Positions 23,939 to 31,870 of a stretch of DNA of 35,799 nucleotides are shown piece by piece. The translations under genes and the position numbers were made by a program. The notes under the pieces were generated by a model. It saw only the letters and a list, made by a program, of their open reading frames with translations. It searched no databases and had not been told where the DNA came from. The stretch is from Desulfobacteraceae bacterium (GTDB lineage Bacteria > Desulfobacterota > Desulfobacteria > Desulfobacterales > Desulfococcaceae), in the NCBI GenBank assembly GCA_011390755.1, contig JAABRU010000061.1:1-35799 (forward strand), written 5' to 3'. Each line of letters starts with the position of its first letter. Position 1 is the stretch's first letter.

Positions 23939-26900
23939 ATGACAAACACATCTCAGAAAAGCGATATAAAATTCTTTCTCAATCCCACGATTACCGCAAT
24001 ACATACCGCATTGGAGTTACCCGCAGGCATCTGGCTTTTGAATGAAGAAAAAAAAGAATTCAGAATGGTATGTGCTTCCGGTTTATCAGATGATTATATC
24101 CGAAATGCGGTTGTGAGTGAAGAACAGGCAATCGCTGTGATAAAAGAGAAATTTGAAAAGCAGAAAAGCCTGATTGTTCCGGATATTCAGACTTCCCCTT
24201 TTTGGCAACGCAAGGCCGAGGCCGAGGCAATGAATCTGAAATCCGCTGTTGCTTCCACCTTGCGAATCAAAACGCAGGTTGTGGGCGGGCTGGTTGTTTA
24301 CATTCCCAAAGATCAAACGCCTGATCTTGAAAAACTGGCAATAAAAATTGAAACATTTGCTGTTGAAATAACCAATAAACTTCAATATGTTCGATATGTA
24401 AAAGGTTTAGAAATTCTGAACAGATCAGCACAAAGAATCAATGAGGAAATGCTGACAAGCGAACTGTTTGTGCAGATTTTGAAATCTGCTGTCAATATAT
24501 TGAATTGTAAACATATCAATCTTTTTTTGCCTGAAAAGGAAAGCAGTGATCTGGTACTTAAAGAAACTTCCACACCGGATATTCAAAAAAAGAATCGTTT
24601 CAAATTTGGGGAGGGGCTGGTCGGATGGGTGGCGCAGGCAGGGAAATCTTTGTCTGTGCCTAATGTAACAGCGGATTATCGTTTTGTAAAGGGAACCGGG
24701 CCTTTCAGTAATGAAAAAGAACGCTCCATGCTGCTTTCCCCCATAAAATCAAAAGATAAAAAAGTTATTGGTGTAATCTGTGCAGATGCGCTTGGATTGA
24801 ATGCTTTTGATGCTCATGATGAGATGCTGTGGGAATCTTTCACGAGGCAGACAGAAATTGCTCTTCAGAATAAAGAATTGTATGAGCAGATACAGGGACA
24901 GAGGGATTCCCAGCTTCAGGCAATTGGCAAAATCAGTGATGCTCTTGCAGGCCCTTTTGATTTTAATAAATTTTTGCGCAATATTTGGGATTTTGCCCAA
25001 CAACTTATGGGAAAGCCAAATCTTGTTGAGATACGTCTGCTGGATAAAACCAAAAATGAACTGGTGGCCGAGGGTTTTCATGAGGAATTGATTGTTAATG
25101 AAAAATATCGAAGAATACCAATGGATAAAGGTATAACCGGATGGGTTGCCCGACACAGAAAATCACTACTGATAAGTGATGTATCAAAAGATTCACGATA
25201 TATACGTTTTCTGAAAAACACAAAATCTGAACTGGCGGTTCCCATTTGCAGAAATGACAGGCTGACAGGTGTTCTTAATATTGAACATCCTGAAATAAAT
25301 GCTTTTACAGATTATCATCAGCAGTTGGCTGAAATGATAGCGAATTTGGCAGCTATTGCAATTGAAAATGCTGACCGGCTTACAGCTGCTTATGATATTT
25401 CAAAAGCAGCTTATGAATTCAGAAATCTTGATAATTTGTATCCTGAAATACAGAAGATTATCAGCAGACTGATGAATGCAGATAATTTTTATATTCTTCG
25501 TTATGATGCTATTCAAGAAAAATTGAAGTTAGCCTATTGGACAGATGAAAGAGACAAAGACCTTCCTCTGGATGAAATTTTGAAAAAAGGATTGATCGGA
25601 TATGTGATCCGAAAAGGACAGCCATTGCTGTGTCCACCGGAAAAATTTGAGGAACTTGAAAAACAGGGAGAAGTTGAAAGAAGCGGGACTCGATCCAATT
25701 ACCGATACTGGCTTGGGGTTCCATTAAAGACAAATGGAAATACAATTGGTGTACTGGCTGTCAAGACCTATGATGATAATATAAAATATACCGAAACGGA
25801 TGAAGAAATTTTAATGTTTGTTTCGGAACAAATCGCTATGGCGATTGAGCGGGTGCGCACGCAGGAAGAATTAGAAGCATCCAAACGTGATCTTGAAAAA
25901 CGTGTGGAGGAACGTACCCGTGAAATAAGCGGACTGAATGAGGAATTGGAAGTATCCAAACGTGATCTTGAAAAGCGTGTGGAGGAACGTACCCGTGAAA
26001 TAAGCGGACTGAATGAGGAATTGGAAGCATCCAAACGTGATCTTGAAAAGCGTGTGGAGGAACGTACCCGTGAAATAAGCGGACTGAATGAGGAATTGGA
26101 AGCATCCAAACGTGATCTTGAAAAACGTGTGGAGGAAATAAGCGGACTGAATAAACAGCAGAGCCTATTGATAGAAAATACAGATAGGTTAAATACACAG
26201 CAAAAAGCTTTGATTGATCTGGCACAAAGACTTACATCTTCTATTCAAATGAAGCAGGAAGATATTTTACGGTTTATCTATGCAAATGCTTCCGCCATAA
26301 TGGATACCGGTAACATGTTCATCGGCCTCTATGATAAAGCAACTGACTATGTCCATTTCCCTTTAGCTTACAAAAACGGTGATCCAACTCATATACCGGC
26401 CCGTTCATCCGGCGGAGGACGTTCAGAGTATATTATAAAAACAAAAGAGACGATGCTATGCAAAACCCAAAAAGAAGCAGATAAATGGTATAAGCTCCCC
26501 GGTCATCAGGAATATATGAAAGACCCGTTGGCTTCTTTCATCGGCGTTCCTATGATGGTAAAGGATGAAGTTATCGGTGTGGTGGCTACCTATCACCCTA
26601 CAAAAGACAATCTCTATACCAAAAATAATCTTGAAATACTTCAGGCGATGGCGAATATAGCGGCCATTGCCTTAGAAAATGCAAGGCTTGTTGCTGATTT
26701 AAAAAATGCACAAACTCATATTGCAGACAGAGAGCGGGAGCTTGTGATGAGCGGCCTTGCAATGGATTTTATCCACAAAATGAATAATATTGCCGGAACC
26801 ATTTCCCCATGGATTTCTTTGATTAAAAGACGACTTGATGAAACAAAAACAGATCCGAAAGTTTATGAATATTTGGAGAAGATAAAGCGGGATACTTCTT

Positions 26901-27427
26901 ACATGCTTAAAGAAGCAAATGATCTGAAAAATCTCCGTCTTTCTCCGGAATCCCTTACTCTGGAAGAAACTATTAATATGGAAGAACTTACCGGTTCTAT
27001 TATCGGCCAGCTTGAAATGATTTATCCGCCGGATATTGAATTTGATTTTGAAGCTGAGATCAGTTTATACCGGGTATGGGGAATCAGAGACCATCTTTCT
27101 GTAGCCATATTCAGTGTGGTACAAAACAGTATCAAAGCAGTTTCAGGCAAAGGAACGGTAACAATCCACCTAAAAAATATGATAAACGATACAGGTAAAT
27201 ATATTGAAATCCGTATTTCCGATACCGGTTGCGGTATTCCGCAGGATAAAATTGATTCTGTTTTTGAATACGGTACAAGTTTATGGTCAGATAAAAAAGG
27301 AACCGGTTACGGACTCTGGCGGGCGAGAAGTATCATTCAAAATGTAAAGGGAAGCATTCAGATTATCCGTAGCGAACTTGGCAAAGGTACTGAATTTATG
27401 ATACTGCTACCCGCTGTGGAAAAGTAA
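23939..27427 (+). CDS. Cytoplasmic histidine kinase with five GAF-like domains
   Basis: No membrane segment is seen in 1162 residues. GAF-like domains lie at about 10-155, 165-325, 330-490, 490-640 and 760-925 (typical pieces: GEGLVGWVAQAGKSLSVPNV, KGITGWVARHRKSLLISDV, KGLIGYVIRKGQPLL, ASFIGVPMMVKDEVIGVV). Between the fourth and fifth, residues 644-738 are near-perfect 25-residue coiled-coil repeats. The kinase part has an H box GLAMDFIHKMNN (H946) in place of the usual AHEINNP, then N box VVQNSIKAV, SDTGCGIP and KGTGYGLWRARSII. I start it at 23939 because AAGGG is well spaced for that ATG but not for the one at 23930. It probably senses small molecules or redox/gas cues and passes phosphate to the receiver at 27824; its ATPase domain is closely like that of the TIR protein at 28887. 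Confidence 0.9.
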   Translation: MTNTSQKSDIKFFLNPTITAIHTALELPAGIWLLNEEKKEFRMVCASGLSDDYIRNAVVSEEQAIAVIKEKFEKQKSLIVPDIQTSPFWQRKAEAEAMNLKSAVASTLRIKTQVVGGLVVYIPKDQTPDLEKLAIKIETFAVEITNKLQYVRYVKGLEILNRSAQRINEEMLTSELFVQILKSAVNILNCKHINLFLPEKESSDLVLKETSTPDIQKKNRFKFGEGLVGWVAQAGKSLSVPNVTADYRFVKGTGPFSNEKERSMLLSPIKSKDKKVIGVICADALGLNAFDAHDEMLWESFTRQTEIALQNKELYEQIQGQRDSQLQAIGKISDALAGPFDFNKFLRNIWDFAQQLMGKPNLVEIRLLDKTKNELVAEGFHEELIVNEKYRRIPMDKGITGWVARHRKSLLISDVSKDSRYIRFLKNTKSELAVPICRNDRLTGVLNIEHPEINAFTDYHQQLAEMIANLAAIAIENADRLTAAYDISKAAYEFRNLDNLYPEIQKIISRLMNADNFYILRYDAIQEKLKLAYWTDERDKDLPLDEILKKGLIGYVIRKGQPLLCPPEKFEELEKQGEVERSGTRSNYRYWLGVPLKTNGNTIGVLAVKTYDDNIKYTETDEEILMFVSEQIAMAIERVRTQEELEASKRDLEKRVEERTREISGLNEELEVSKRDLEKRVEERTREISGLNEELEASKRDLEKRVEERTREISGLNEELEASKRDLEKRVEEISGLNKQQSLLIENTDRLNTQQKALIDLAQRLTSSIQMKQEDILRFIYANASAIMDTGNMFIGLYDKATDYVHFPLAYKNGDPTHIPARSSGGGRSEYIIKTKETMLCKTQKEADKWYKLPGHQEYMKDPLASFIGVPMMVKDEVIGVVATYHPTKDNLYTKNNLEILQAMANIAAIALENARLVADLKNAQTHIADRERELVMSGLAMDFIHKMNNIAGTISPWISLIKRRLDETKTDPKVYEYLEKIKRDTSYMLKEANDLKNLRLSPESLTLEETINMEELTGSIIGQLEMIYPPDIEFDFEAEISLYRVWGIRDHLSVAIFSVVQNSIKAVSGKGTVTIHLKNMINDTGKYIEIRISDTGCGIPQDKIDSVFEYGTSLWSDKKGTGYGLWRARSIIQNVKGSIQIIRSELGKGTEFMILLPAVEK
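25868..26152 (+). repeat. Tandem 75-bp repeats encoding a coiled coil (3 full, 1 shortened)
   Basis: Units start at 25868, 25943, 26018 and 26093. Each encodes ELEASKRDLEKRVEE then RTREISGLNE; the last lacks RTRE. The DNA copies are almost identical, so the number of units may vary between strains and change the length of the signalling helix by 25 residues each. Confidence 0.9.
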
Positions 27428-27458
27428 GATATGAAAATATAAGGAAGGAGGGTCTTAT

Positions 27459-27692
27459 ATGAGACAGGCCATATCCAAATCAGAATTTAAAATGAATGTA
27501 TTCCGCCATTTTCAGGATATTGAAAAAACAGGAAAAGAAATTATCATCACCGACAAGGGAAAACCGGTTTTAAAACTTGTGCCTTATTGTGAAGATACAG
27601 AAGATATTCTTAAATCACTGCGTAATTCTGTAATAAAATATGACGGGCCGACAGACCCGGTGGGATTGGGAGATTCTCTGCGGACTGGATAA
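27459..27692 (+). CDS. Phd/YefM-family antitoxin, apparently orphaned
   Basis: The 77-residue protein has the Phd pattern: ISKSEFKMNVFRHFQDIEKTGKEIIITDKGKPVLKLVP, where the N-terminal part binds DNA, and a C-terminal toxin-binding arm (LRNSVIKYDGPTDPVGLGD). GGAGG lies 8 bases before the ATG. Such antitoxins usually sit directly before a PIN-domain ribonuclease gene. Here only a decayed toxin end follows (27680-27781), and the antitoxin's last residues (SLRTG) look like the product of that deletion. Confidence 0.85.
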   Translation: MRQAISKSEFKMNVFRHFQDIEKTGKEIIITDKGKPVLKLVPYCEDTEDILKSLRNSVIKYDGPTDPVGLGDSLRTG

Positions 27693-27781
27693 TCGTAGTG
27701 ACTGCAATGGAGATGGGCTTGATTCTGATTACAAAAGATGGATAAATATTAAAATATCCTTATGTTCAGACTGTATGGTGA
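27680..27781 (+). pseudogene. Decayed C-terminal end of a PIN-domain toxin
   Basis: In the frame starting at 27680 the DNA reads ADWIIVVTAMEMGLILITKDG, a stop (TAA, 27743-27745), then ILKYPYVQTVW and the natural stop (27779-27781). This is the usual C-terminus of VapC/PIN toxins (DRIIVATA...LITKD.KI). The stop stands where Lys (AAA) would be expected. The N-terminal ~100 codons with most of the catalytic acids are missing, and the remnant overlaps the end of the antitoxin gene. Confidence 0.75.
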
Positions 27782-27823
27782 CTTTCAGACGAATTCAAAT
27801 TTTTTTATTCCGGAGGGATACGG

Positions 27824-28234
27824 ATGCAGAACGAAAAAAAAACACAAAAAGGAAAAATTCTTGTTGTAGATGATCAGCAGGGCTGGCGTGAATTGCTGGA
27901 CGATATTTTAAGACAGGAAGGACATGAAGTGAAAACAGCGGAGAATATGGACAGTGCCATTGGTTTATTAAAATCAGAAAAATTCGATATTGCCGTTTTA
28001 GACATGCGATTGGTGGATTCATCTTCTTATAATATTGATGGGATGCGGGTGCTTAAAGAAGCAAAAGAACGTCAACCATCTATAAAAGCCATTGTTTTGA
28101 CCGGTTATTCTGATGAAGAACAGAAAAAAAGGGCTCTGGATTTCTATCATGCGGATGGTTATTATGAAAAAGCACCTGATGGAAATCCTTTTGATATAGA
28201 TGAATTCATTCAGATTATATCTGGTTTGTTGTAG
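27824..28234 (+). CDS. Single-domain response regulator
   Basis: A 136-residue receiver: D16-D17 in ILVVDDQ, phosphoacceptor D60 in IAVLDMRLVD, T in IVLTGYS, K in YYEKAPDGNPFDIDEF. The loop after the phosphoacceptor is longer than usual (SSSYNIDGMRV). GGAGG lies 8 bases before the ATG. With no output domain it probably takes phosphate from the GAF kinase upstream and acts through protein contact, perhaps on the two genes that follow. Confidence 0.9.
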   Translation: MQNEKKTQKGKILVVDDQQGWRELLDDILRQEGHEVKTAENMDSAIGLLKSEKFDIAVLDMRLVDSSSYNIDGMRVLKEAKERQPSIKAIVLTGYSDEEQKKRALDFYHADGYYEKAPDGNPFDIDEFIQIISGLL

Positions 28235-28285
28235 TCTTGACGGCACTTATCTATTATAAATTTATTTTACAAAGCTGAGGAAAAT

Positions 28286-28867
28286 ATGGCGACTGAAACT
28301 GAGTTATTGCATTACCAAATACAGTTATATAAAAAACTTTATGATATTCTTGAATCATTTATTTTAGATAACAAAATACTGAAATTTAAATTATTTCAGT
28401 GTAATATATCGGATAATTCATCTGCAGAAACCATTATTGATGACAGAAAAAATCAGGAAACAGATGTTTCATTAAATAACAAAAAGAAGAAATTTGAAAT
28501 ACTTTTTATTGATAGTGATAGTAACAATAGTTGGCGGGAGATTGTTAAAGATGTAATAGATGATGAAGAATACGTTTTTGACATTGCTTCTGATTATTTA
28601 AAATTGTTGGATAAATTAATCAAAAAACATTATGATGTAATTTGTTTAAGTGACATTGATAATTGGTTTAATATTTTAAAAATGCTAAAAAAATCATATG
28701 ATAAAATTCCAATTATAATGATAAGCAGCAATCCATTTGAAGAAGATTTTAAAAATATTCAAAAGAGATATCCAAATATAAAAAAAATCATTTGCAAAAG
28801 CTGTGAAAAAACGAATTCTGATTTTATATCCGATATTAGAGAAACTATGGAAAAATTGTTCGTTTGA
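28286..28867 (+). CDS. Degenerate receiver-like protein
   Basis: A 193-residue protein. After a ~70-residue helical N-terminus and a polar Asn/Lys linker, the second half follows a receiver fold: FEILFIDSDSNNSWREIVKDVI, then YDVICLSDIDNW where VLDxRMP is expected, then IPIIMISSNPFEEDF and KKIICKS with a Lys. One acidic residue of the pocket is kept but the phosphoacceptor loop is rewritten, so normal phosphorylation is doubtful. It may be an adaptor. The DNA is much richer in A+T than the genes before 27 kb. It starts 51 bases after the true receiver, with GAGG before the ATG. No exact family match is claimed. Confidence 0.7.
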   Translation: MATETELLHYQIQLYKKLYDILESFILDNKILKFKLFQCNISDNSSAETIIDDRKNQETDVSLNNKKKKFEILFIDSDSNNSWREIVKDVIDDEEYVFDIASDYLKLLDKLIKKHYDVICLSDIDNWFNILKMLKKSYDKIPIIMISSNPFEEDFKNIQKRYPNIKKIICKSCEKTNSDFISDIRETMEKLFV

Positions 28868-28886
28868 CTATAGAAAGGGTAGAAAC

Positions 28887-30080
28887 GTGCTTGAATCTAT
28901 ACAAAATATGAATAATCTGTTTCAAAGTTTTTTTGAAGATGAAAATAAACATATTAATGAAATTAAAGATCGATATTGTGAAAAATTAGCTCACATACCA
29001 GCGTTTATCCAGTTAATGGAAGGTTTTGTAACTTCAGGATGCAAAGACCAGGAAAAAGATAAAATTATTCGTTATTTAAATCAAATAGATGGCAATGTCA
29101 AAGAAGTTCTTAAGCTGAGAATGCCTGAATTTCTTGATATTGAATGTCAAATCGGGTCTATGCTGGGGAAATTTAAAGAGCTTGACCCTGATTTATTTGA
29201 TTTCGCATCAGAATTATCATCGCATAATTATGACAAGAGGACTCATTTTTTCGATGCTGTTTATGAAATTATTAAAAATGCTGTCAACGCAATTTCAGGT
29301 AAAGGAAAAATCAGTGTTCATCTAAATACAATATGTAGAAATAATAGAGAACATATTAAGATTAGCATTTCTGATACAGGATGCGGTATTCCCAAAGATA
29401 AACTTGAATCAATATTCTATCCTGGAACGAGTTATTGGAATAATAGTAAATATACTGAAGCTAGCCGTGGGATTGGACTTTGGAAAACACAATATATAAT
29501 TCAAAAATTGGATGGATATATTGACGTAGAGAGTAAAGAAGAGAAAGGAACTACTTTTGTTATTGGTGTTCCATTGCCTCCAAGACATTATATTCATAAT
29601 ACTTTTGATTCACAAAATAGAGAAATAGAAAAACAGAAGGATAAAATTCAAGCAGAGAAAGATGATATTGAGATAATTAAAATTTTCATCAGCTACGCGA
29701 CCGAAGATTATGAAATTGCTAAAAGATTATATGATGATCTAAAACGTGAAGGTATATCTCCGTGGTTAGACAAAGAAGACCTTCTTCCAGGGCAGAATCA
29801 AGAAGCAACAATCCGTAACAAAATCAGAGAATCCTCTTATTTTTATGTACTTATTTCAAAAAATTCGGTTTCAGAAATTGGTCATATCCAAAAACAACAA
29901 AAATTTGCTTTGAATTTGTTTAATCAATTTCCATCAAACAAAATTTTTATTGTACCGGTAAGACTTGATGACACAGAGCCAATTGATGAAGAATTGAGAA
30001 ATCTTCACTGGGCCGACCTTTCCGATTATGAAAAGGGTTTTAAGCAAATTTTAAAGAGTCTGAAAAATGAACCGAAATGA
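28887..30080 (+). CDS. Histidine-kinase-type ATPase fused to a C-terminal TIR domain
   Basis: From GTG at 28887 (AAAGGG 7 bases upstream) the protein has 397 residues. Residues ~30-115 are helical and may be a worn dimerisation domain without a clear H box. Residues ~120-235 are a GHKL ATPase: YEIIKNAVNAI (E127, N131), SDTGCGIP, YPGTSYW and SRGIGLWKTQYII, closely matching the GAF kinase upstream. After a charged linker (~238-262), a TIR domain spans ~264-397: KIFISYATEDYEIAKRLYDDL, PWLDKEDLLPGQ, YVLISKNSV and FIVPVRLDD. TIR domains in defence proteins cleave or rebuild NAD+. At the position of the catalytic Glu (commonly YVQKE in this subfamily) I read HIQKQ, so Q337 may replace it. A longer start at 28803 would overlap the previous gene. 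It is AT-rich and ends 14 bases inside the MNT gene. Confidence 0.85.
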   Translation: MLESIQNMNNLFQSFFEDENKHINEIKDRYCEKLAHIPAFIQLMEGFVTSGCKDQEKDKIIRYLNQIDGNVKEVLKLRMPEFLDIECQIGSMLGKFKELDPDLFDFASELSSHNYDKRTHFFDAVYEIIKNAVNAISGKGKISVHLNTICRNNREHIKISISDTGCGIPKDKLESIFYPGTSYWNNSKYTEASRGIGLWKTQYIIQKLDGYIDVESKEEKGTTFVIGVPLPPRHYIHNTFDSQNREIEKQKDKIQAEKDDIEIIKIFISYATEDYEIAKRLYDDLKREGISPWLDKEDLLPGQNQEATIRNKIRESSYFYVLISKNSVSEIGHIQKQQKFALNLFNQFPSNKIFIVPVRLDDTEPIDEELRNLHWADLSDYEKGFKQILKSLKNEPK

Positions 30081-30381
30081 ACTTCTTGAAAAAGTAAGAC
30101 AAAACATACTTGCATCTGAGCCGGATGCCAAAATCATTCTCTACGGTTCCCGCTCACGGGGGGACTCGCAACCTGAATCTGATTGGGATTTTCTGATATT
30201 GGTTAATGGGATGCTGGATGACAGACGTATTGACAGAATCAGGCATCGTCTGTACGAAATAGAATGGGAATCCGGTGAAGTTATTTCTTCCATTGTACGC
30301 AATTACAGTGAATGGAACAGCAATCTGTATCGCTCTATGCCTTTTTATCAAAGAGTCGAACAGGAGGGGATAAGACTCTGA
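30067..30381 (+). CDS. MNT-type nucleotidyltransferase (antitoxin of MNT-HEPN pair)
   Basis: A 104-residue minimal nucleotidyltransferase: LYGSRSRGDSQPESDWDFLILV with G27-S28 and the metal-binding D39 and D41. In known MNT-HEPN systems the MNT partner AMPylates the HEPN toxin and silences it. It overlaps the TIR gene by 14 bases and the HEPN gene by 1 base (TGATG), which indicates tight translational coupling with both. The third acidic residue of the usual active site is not obvious. Confidence 0.85.
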   Translation: MNRNELLEKVRQNILASEPDAKIILYGSRSRGDSQPESDWDFLILVNGMLDDRRIDRIRHRLYEIEWESGEVISSIVRNYSEWNSNLYRSMPFYQRVEQEGIRL

Positions 30382-30713
30382 TGGAAAAAAGCAGAGATTT
30401 AATTGTTTATCGCCTGAAAAGAGCTTTTGAAACTTTTGAGGATGCCCGAATTCTTGCGGATTCGGAGCGGTGGAATGCCTGTGTAAATCGTCTGTATTAT
30501 GCCTGTTTTTATGCAGTATCAGCACTTCTGCTCTGTGATGGACTCTCTTCATCGAAACATACCGGAGTTCGGAGTCTTTTTAACCTGCATTATGTAAAAA
30601 ACGAAAAAATTTCAAAAACGATGGCAGTAATTTTCAATGATCTTTTTGAGAGAAGGCAGGAGGGAGATTATCTTGATTTTGTTTTATTTCAAAAAGAGCA
30701 GGTGACTCCCTGA
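30381..30713 (+). CDS. HEPN-domain protein (toxin of MNT-HEPN pair), C-terminus cut by a stop
   Basis: From the ATG at 30381 the product has 110 residues with a HEPN pattern: ARILADSERWNACVNRLYYACFYAVSALL, then KHTGVRSLFNLHYVK and LFERRQEGDYLDFV. The frame ends at TGA (30711-30713) but the same frame continues with typical family sequence INETEKFIARLDAEIQRKIK to a second stop at 30774-30776, so about 20 residues are lost, probably by one Trp or similar codon change. The R-x(4-6)-H RNase motif reads RLYYACFY, with Tyr where His might be, so nuclease activity is doubtful. A longer start at 30312 would run inside the MNT gene. Confidence 0.8.
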   Translation: MEKSRDLIVYRLKRAFETFEDARILADSERWNACVNRLYYACFYAVSALLLCDGLSSSKHTGVRSLFNLHYVKNEKISKTMAVIFNDLFERRQEGDYLDFVLFQKEQVTP

Positions 30714-30814
30714 ATAAATGAAACAGAAAAATTTATTGCCCGTCTTGATGCAGAGATTCAGAGAAAAATAAAATGAATCAACAGATTTTTGACAAAAAAG
30801 AAAGGAAATATCCC

Positions 30815-31381
30815 ATGCAACCCCAACCCATCCCCTATCTTTCGGAAGAGGAATACCTTGAACTGGAAAGAAATTCCGAGACAAAAAATGAATATTTTGA
30901 CGGTGAAATCTTTGCCATGGCCGGTGCGTCCCGAAAGCATAACCTGATTGTGGCCAATGTGGTCGGAGAAATACGGTCACAGTTGAAAAAAAAGCCCTGC
31001 CGGGTTTATCCCAGTGACATGCGCCTGAAAATCGAAAGCACAAAACTTTATACCTATCCGGATGCGATGATTGTGTGCGGAAAAGAGATATTCGATGGTG
31101 ACAAAGAAGACATGCTGCTCAACCCGGATGTGATTATCGAAGTGCTGTCCGATTCCACCGAATCTTATGACCGGGGCAGAAAATTCAGCCATTACCGGCA
31201 GATTGCATCCCTGAAAGAATATATCCTGATTTCCCAGGATATCCGGAAAATTGAAAAATATTCAAGAACAGAACACCGTCATTGGACCTGGGAGGATACG
31301 GACGAAGATCATCCGGAAATCATACTGGAATCCGTCGGATGTTCCCTGCATCTGGACGAAGTGTATGACAAGGTTTTCTGA
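30815..31381 (+). CDS. Uma2-family PD-(D/E)XK nuclease-like protein, copy 2
   Basis: 188 residues, colinear with the gene at 13436-14002 and about 80% identical by eye. Nuclease pattern: YFDGEIFAMAGASRKHN, YPDAMIVCG, NPDVIIEVLSDST, YDRGRKFSHYRQI. I start it at ATG 30815 with AAAGGA upstream. The leader TTTTTGACAAAAAA with the ribosome site is also shared with copy 1, so the duplicated unit included its leader. It starts 38 bases after the original stop of the HEPN frame. Confidence 0.88.
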   Translation: MQPQPIPYLSEEEYLELERNSETKNEYFDGEIFAMAGASRKHNLIVANVVGEIRSQLKKKPCRVYPSDMRLKIESTKLYTYPDAMIVCGKEIFDGDKEDMLLNPDVIIEVLSDSTESYDRGRKFSHYRQIASLKEYILISQDIRKIEKYSRTEHRHWTWEDTDEDHPEIILESVGCSLHLDEVYDKVF

Positions 31382-31469
31382 TTCATCCGACTGCATTCCG
31401 GATGATCGCCCTGAAGGGAAAGTCATCTGTTTGGCAGAAATATGAACTTGAAAAGATACAAAAATCTTA

Positions 31470-31850
31470 TTATCCGTTCTCATCCAGAATGTCAAACACC
31501 GCTTTTTTCAACTGTTCCACGCTGTCGCCGGATTTTTCAATAATTACCGCCAGAGAAAACATTTCAGCAAGGTTCAGACCGTCACAGTCCGATGCATAGG
31601 TATGCAGAATCACCGGCAGTAAAGGCAGACGGTTCTGCAGTTTGTCCAGCAGACCCTGCCGGTCCGTATCCGGAAAATCCGGATCCAGAATGACCAGACG
31701 GATACCGATATCCTCGTATATCACACTGAGCAGATCTTTACCGTTTTCCGCCAGCCGGACGTGATAATCCGCAACCGAGAGTTCCCTTCTGAGGAATTCC
31801 CGCACATGGGGATTACGGTCGGCAATCAGTATGGTTTTTTCTGCTTTCAA
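31470..31850 (-). CDS. Single-domain receiver-like protein, last gene of the DASS operon
   Basis: About 126 residues: KTILIADRNPHVREFLRREL (one acidic residue kept, the second replaced), LVILDPDFPDTDRQG with the likely phosphoacceptor in LDPD, VILHTYASD, and VIIEKSGD with the Lys. It is receiver-like but less canonical than the three at 16-17.4 kb. The start is uncertain: TTG at 31850 has GGAG 8 bases upstream; GTG at 31859 lacks a spaced site. An ATG at 32051 would lie deep inside the preceding gene. It follows the Yip1-like gene by about 20 bases. Confidence 0.75.
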   Translation of the reverse strand: MKAEKTILIADRNPHVREFLRRELSVADYHVRLAENGKDLLSVIYEDIGIRLVILDPDFPDTDRQGLLDKLQNRLPLLPVILHTYASDCDGLNLAEMFSLAVIIEKSGDSVEQLKKAVFDILDENG

Positions 31851-31870
31851 TGAATTCACTCCGTCCGGTT

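Noticed and set aside
25868..26152. Regularly spaced repeats considered as a CRISPR array
   Set aside because: Units are contiguous, 75 bp, without spacers, and encode a continuous coiled coil.
25768..26225. Minus-strand open frames with tandem repeats
   Set aside because: They merely mirror the 75-bp coiled-coil repeats of the GAF kinase gene.
30711..30713. TGA in the HEPN gene considered as a selenocysteine codon
   Set aside because: HEPN proteins are not known selenoproteins and no convincing downstream selenocysteine hairpin was seen; a nonsense change is simpler.
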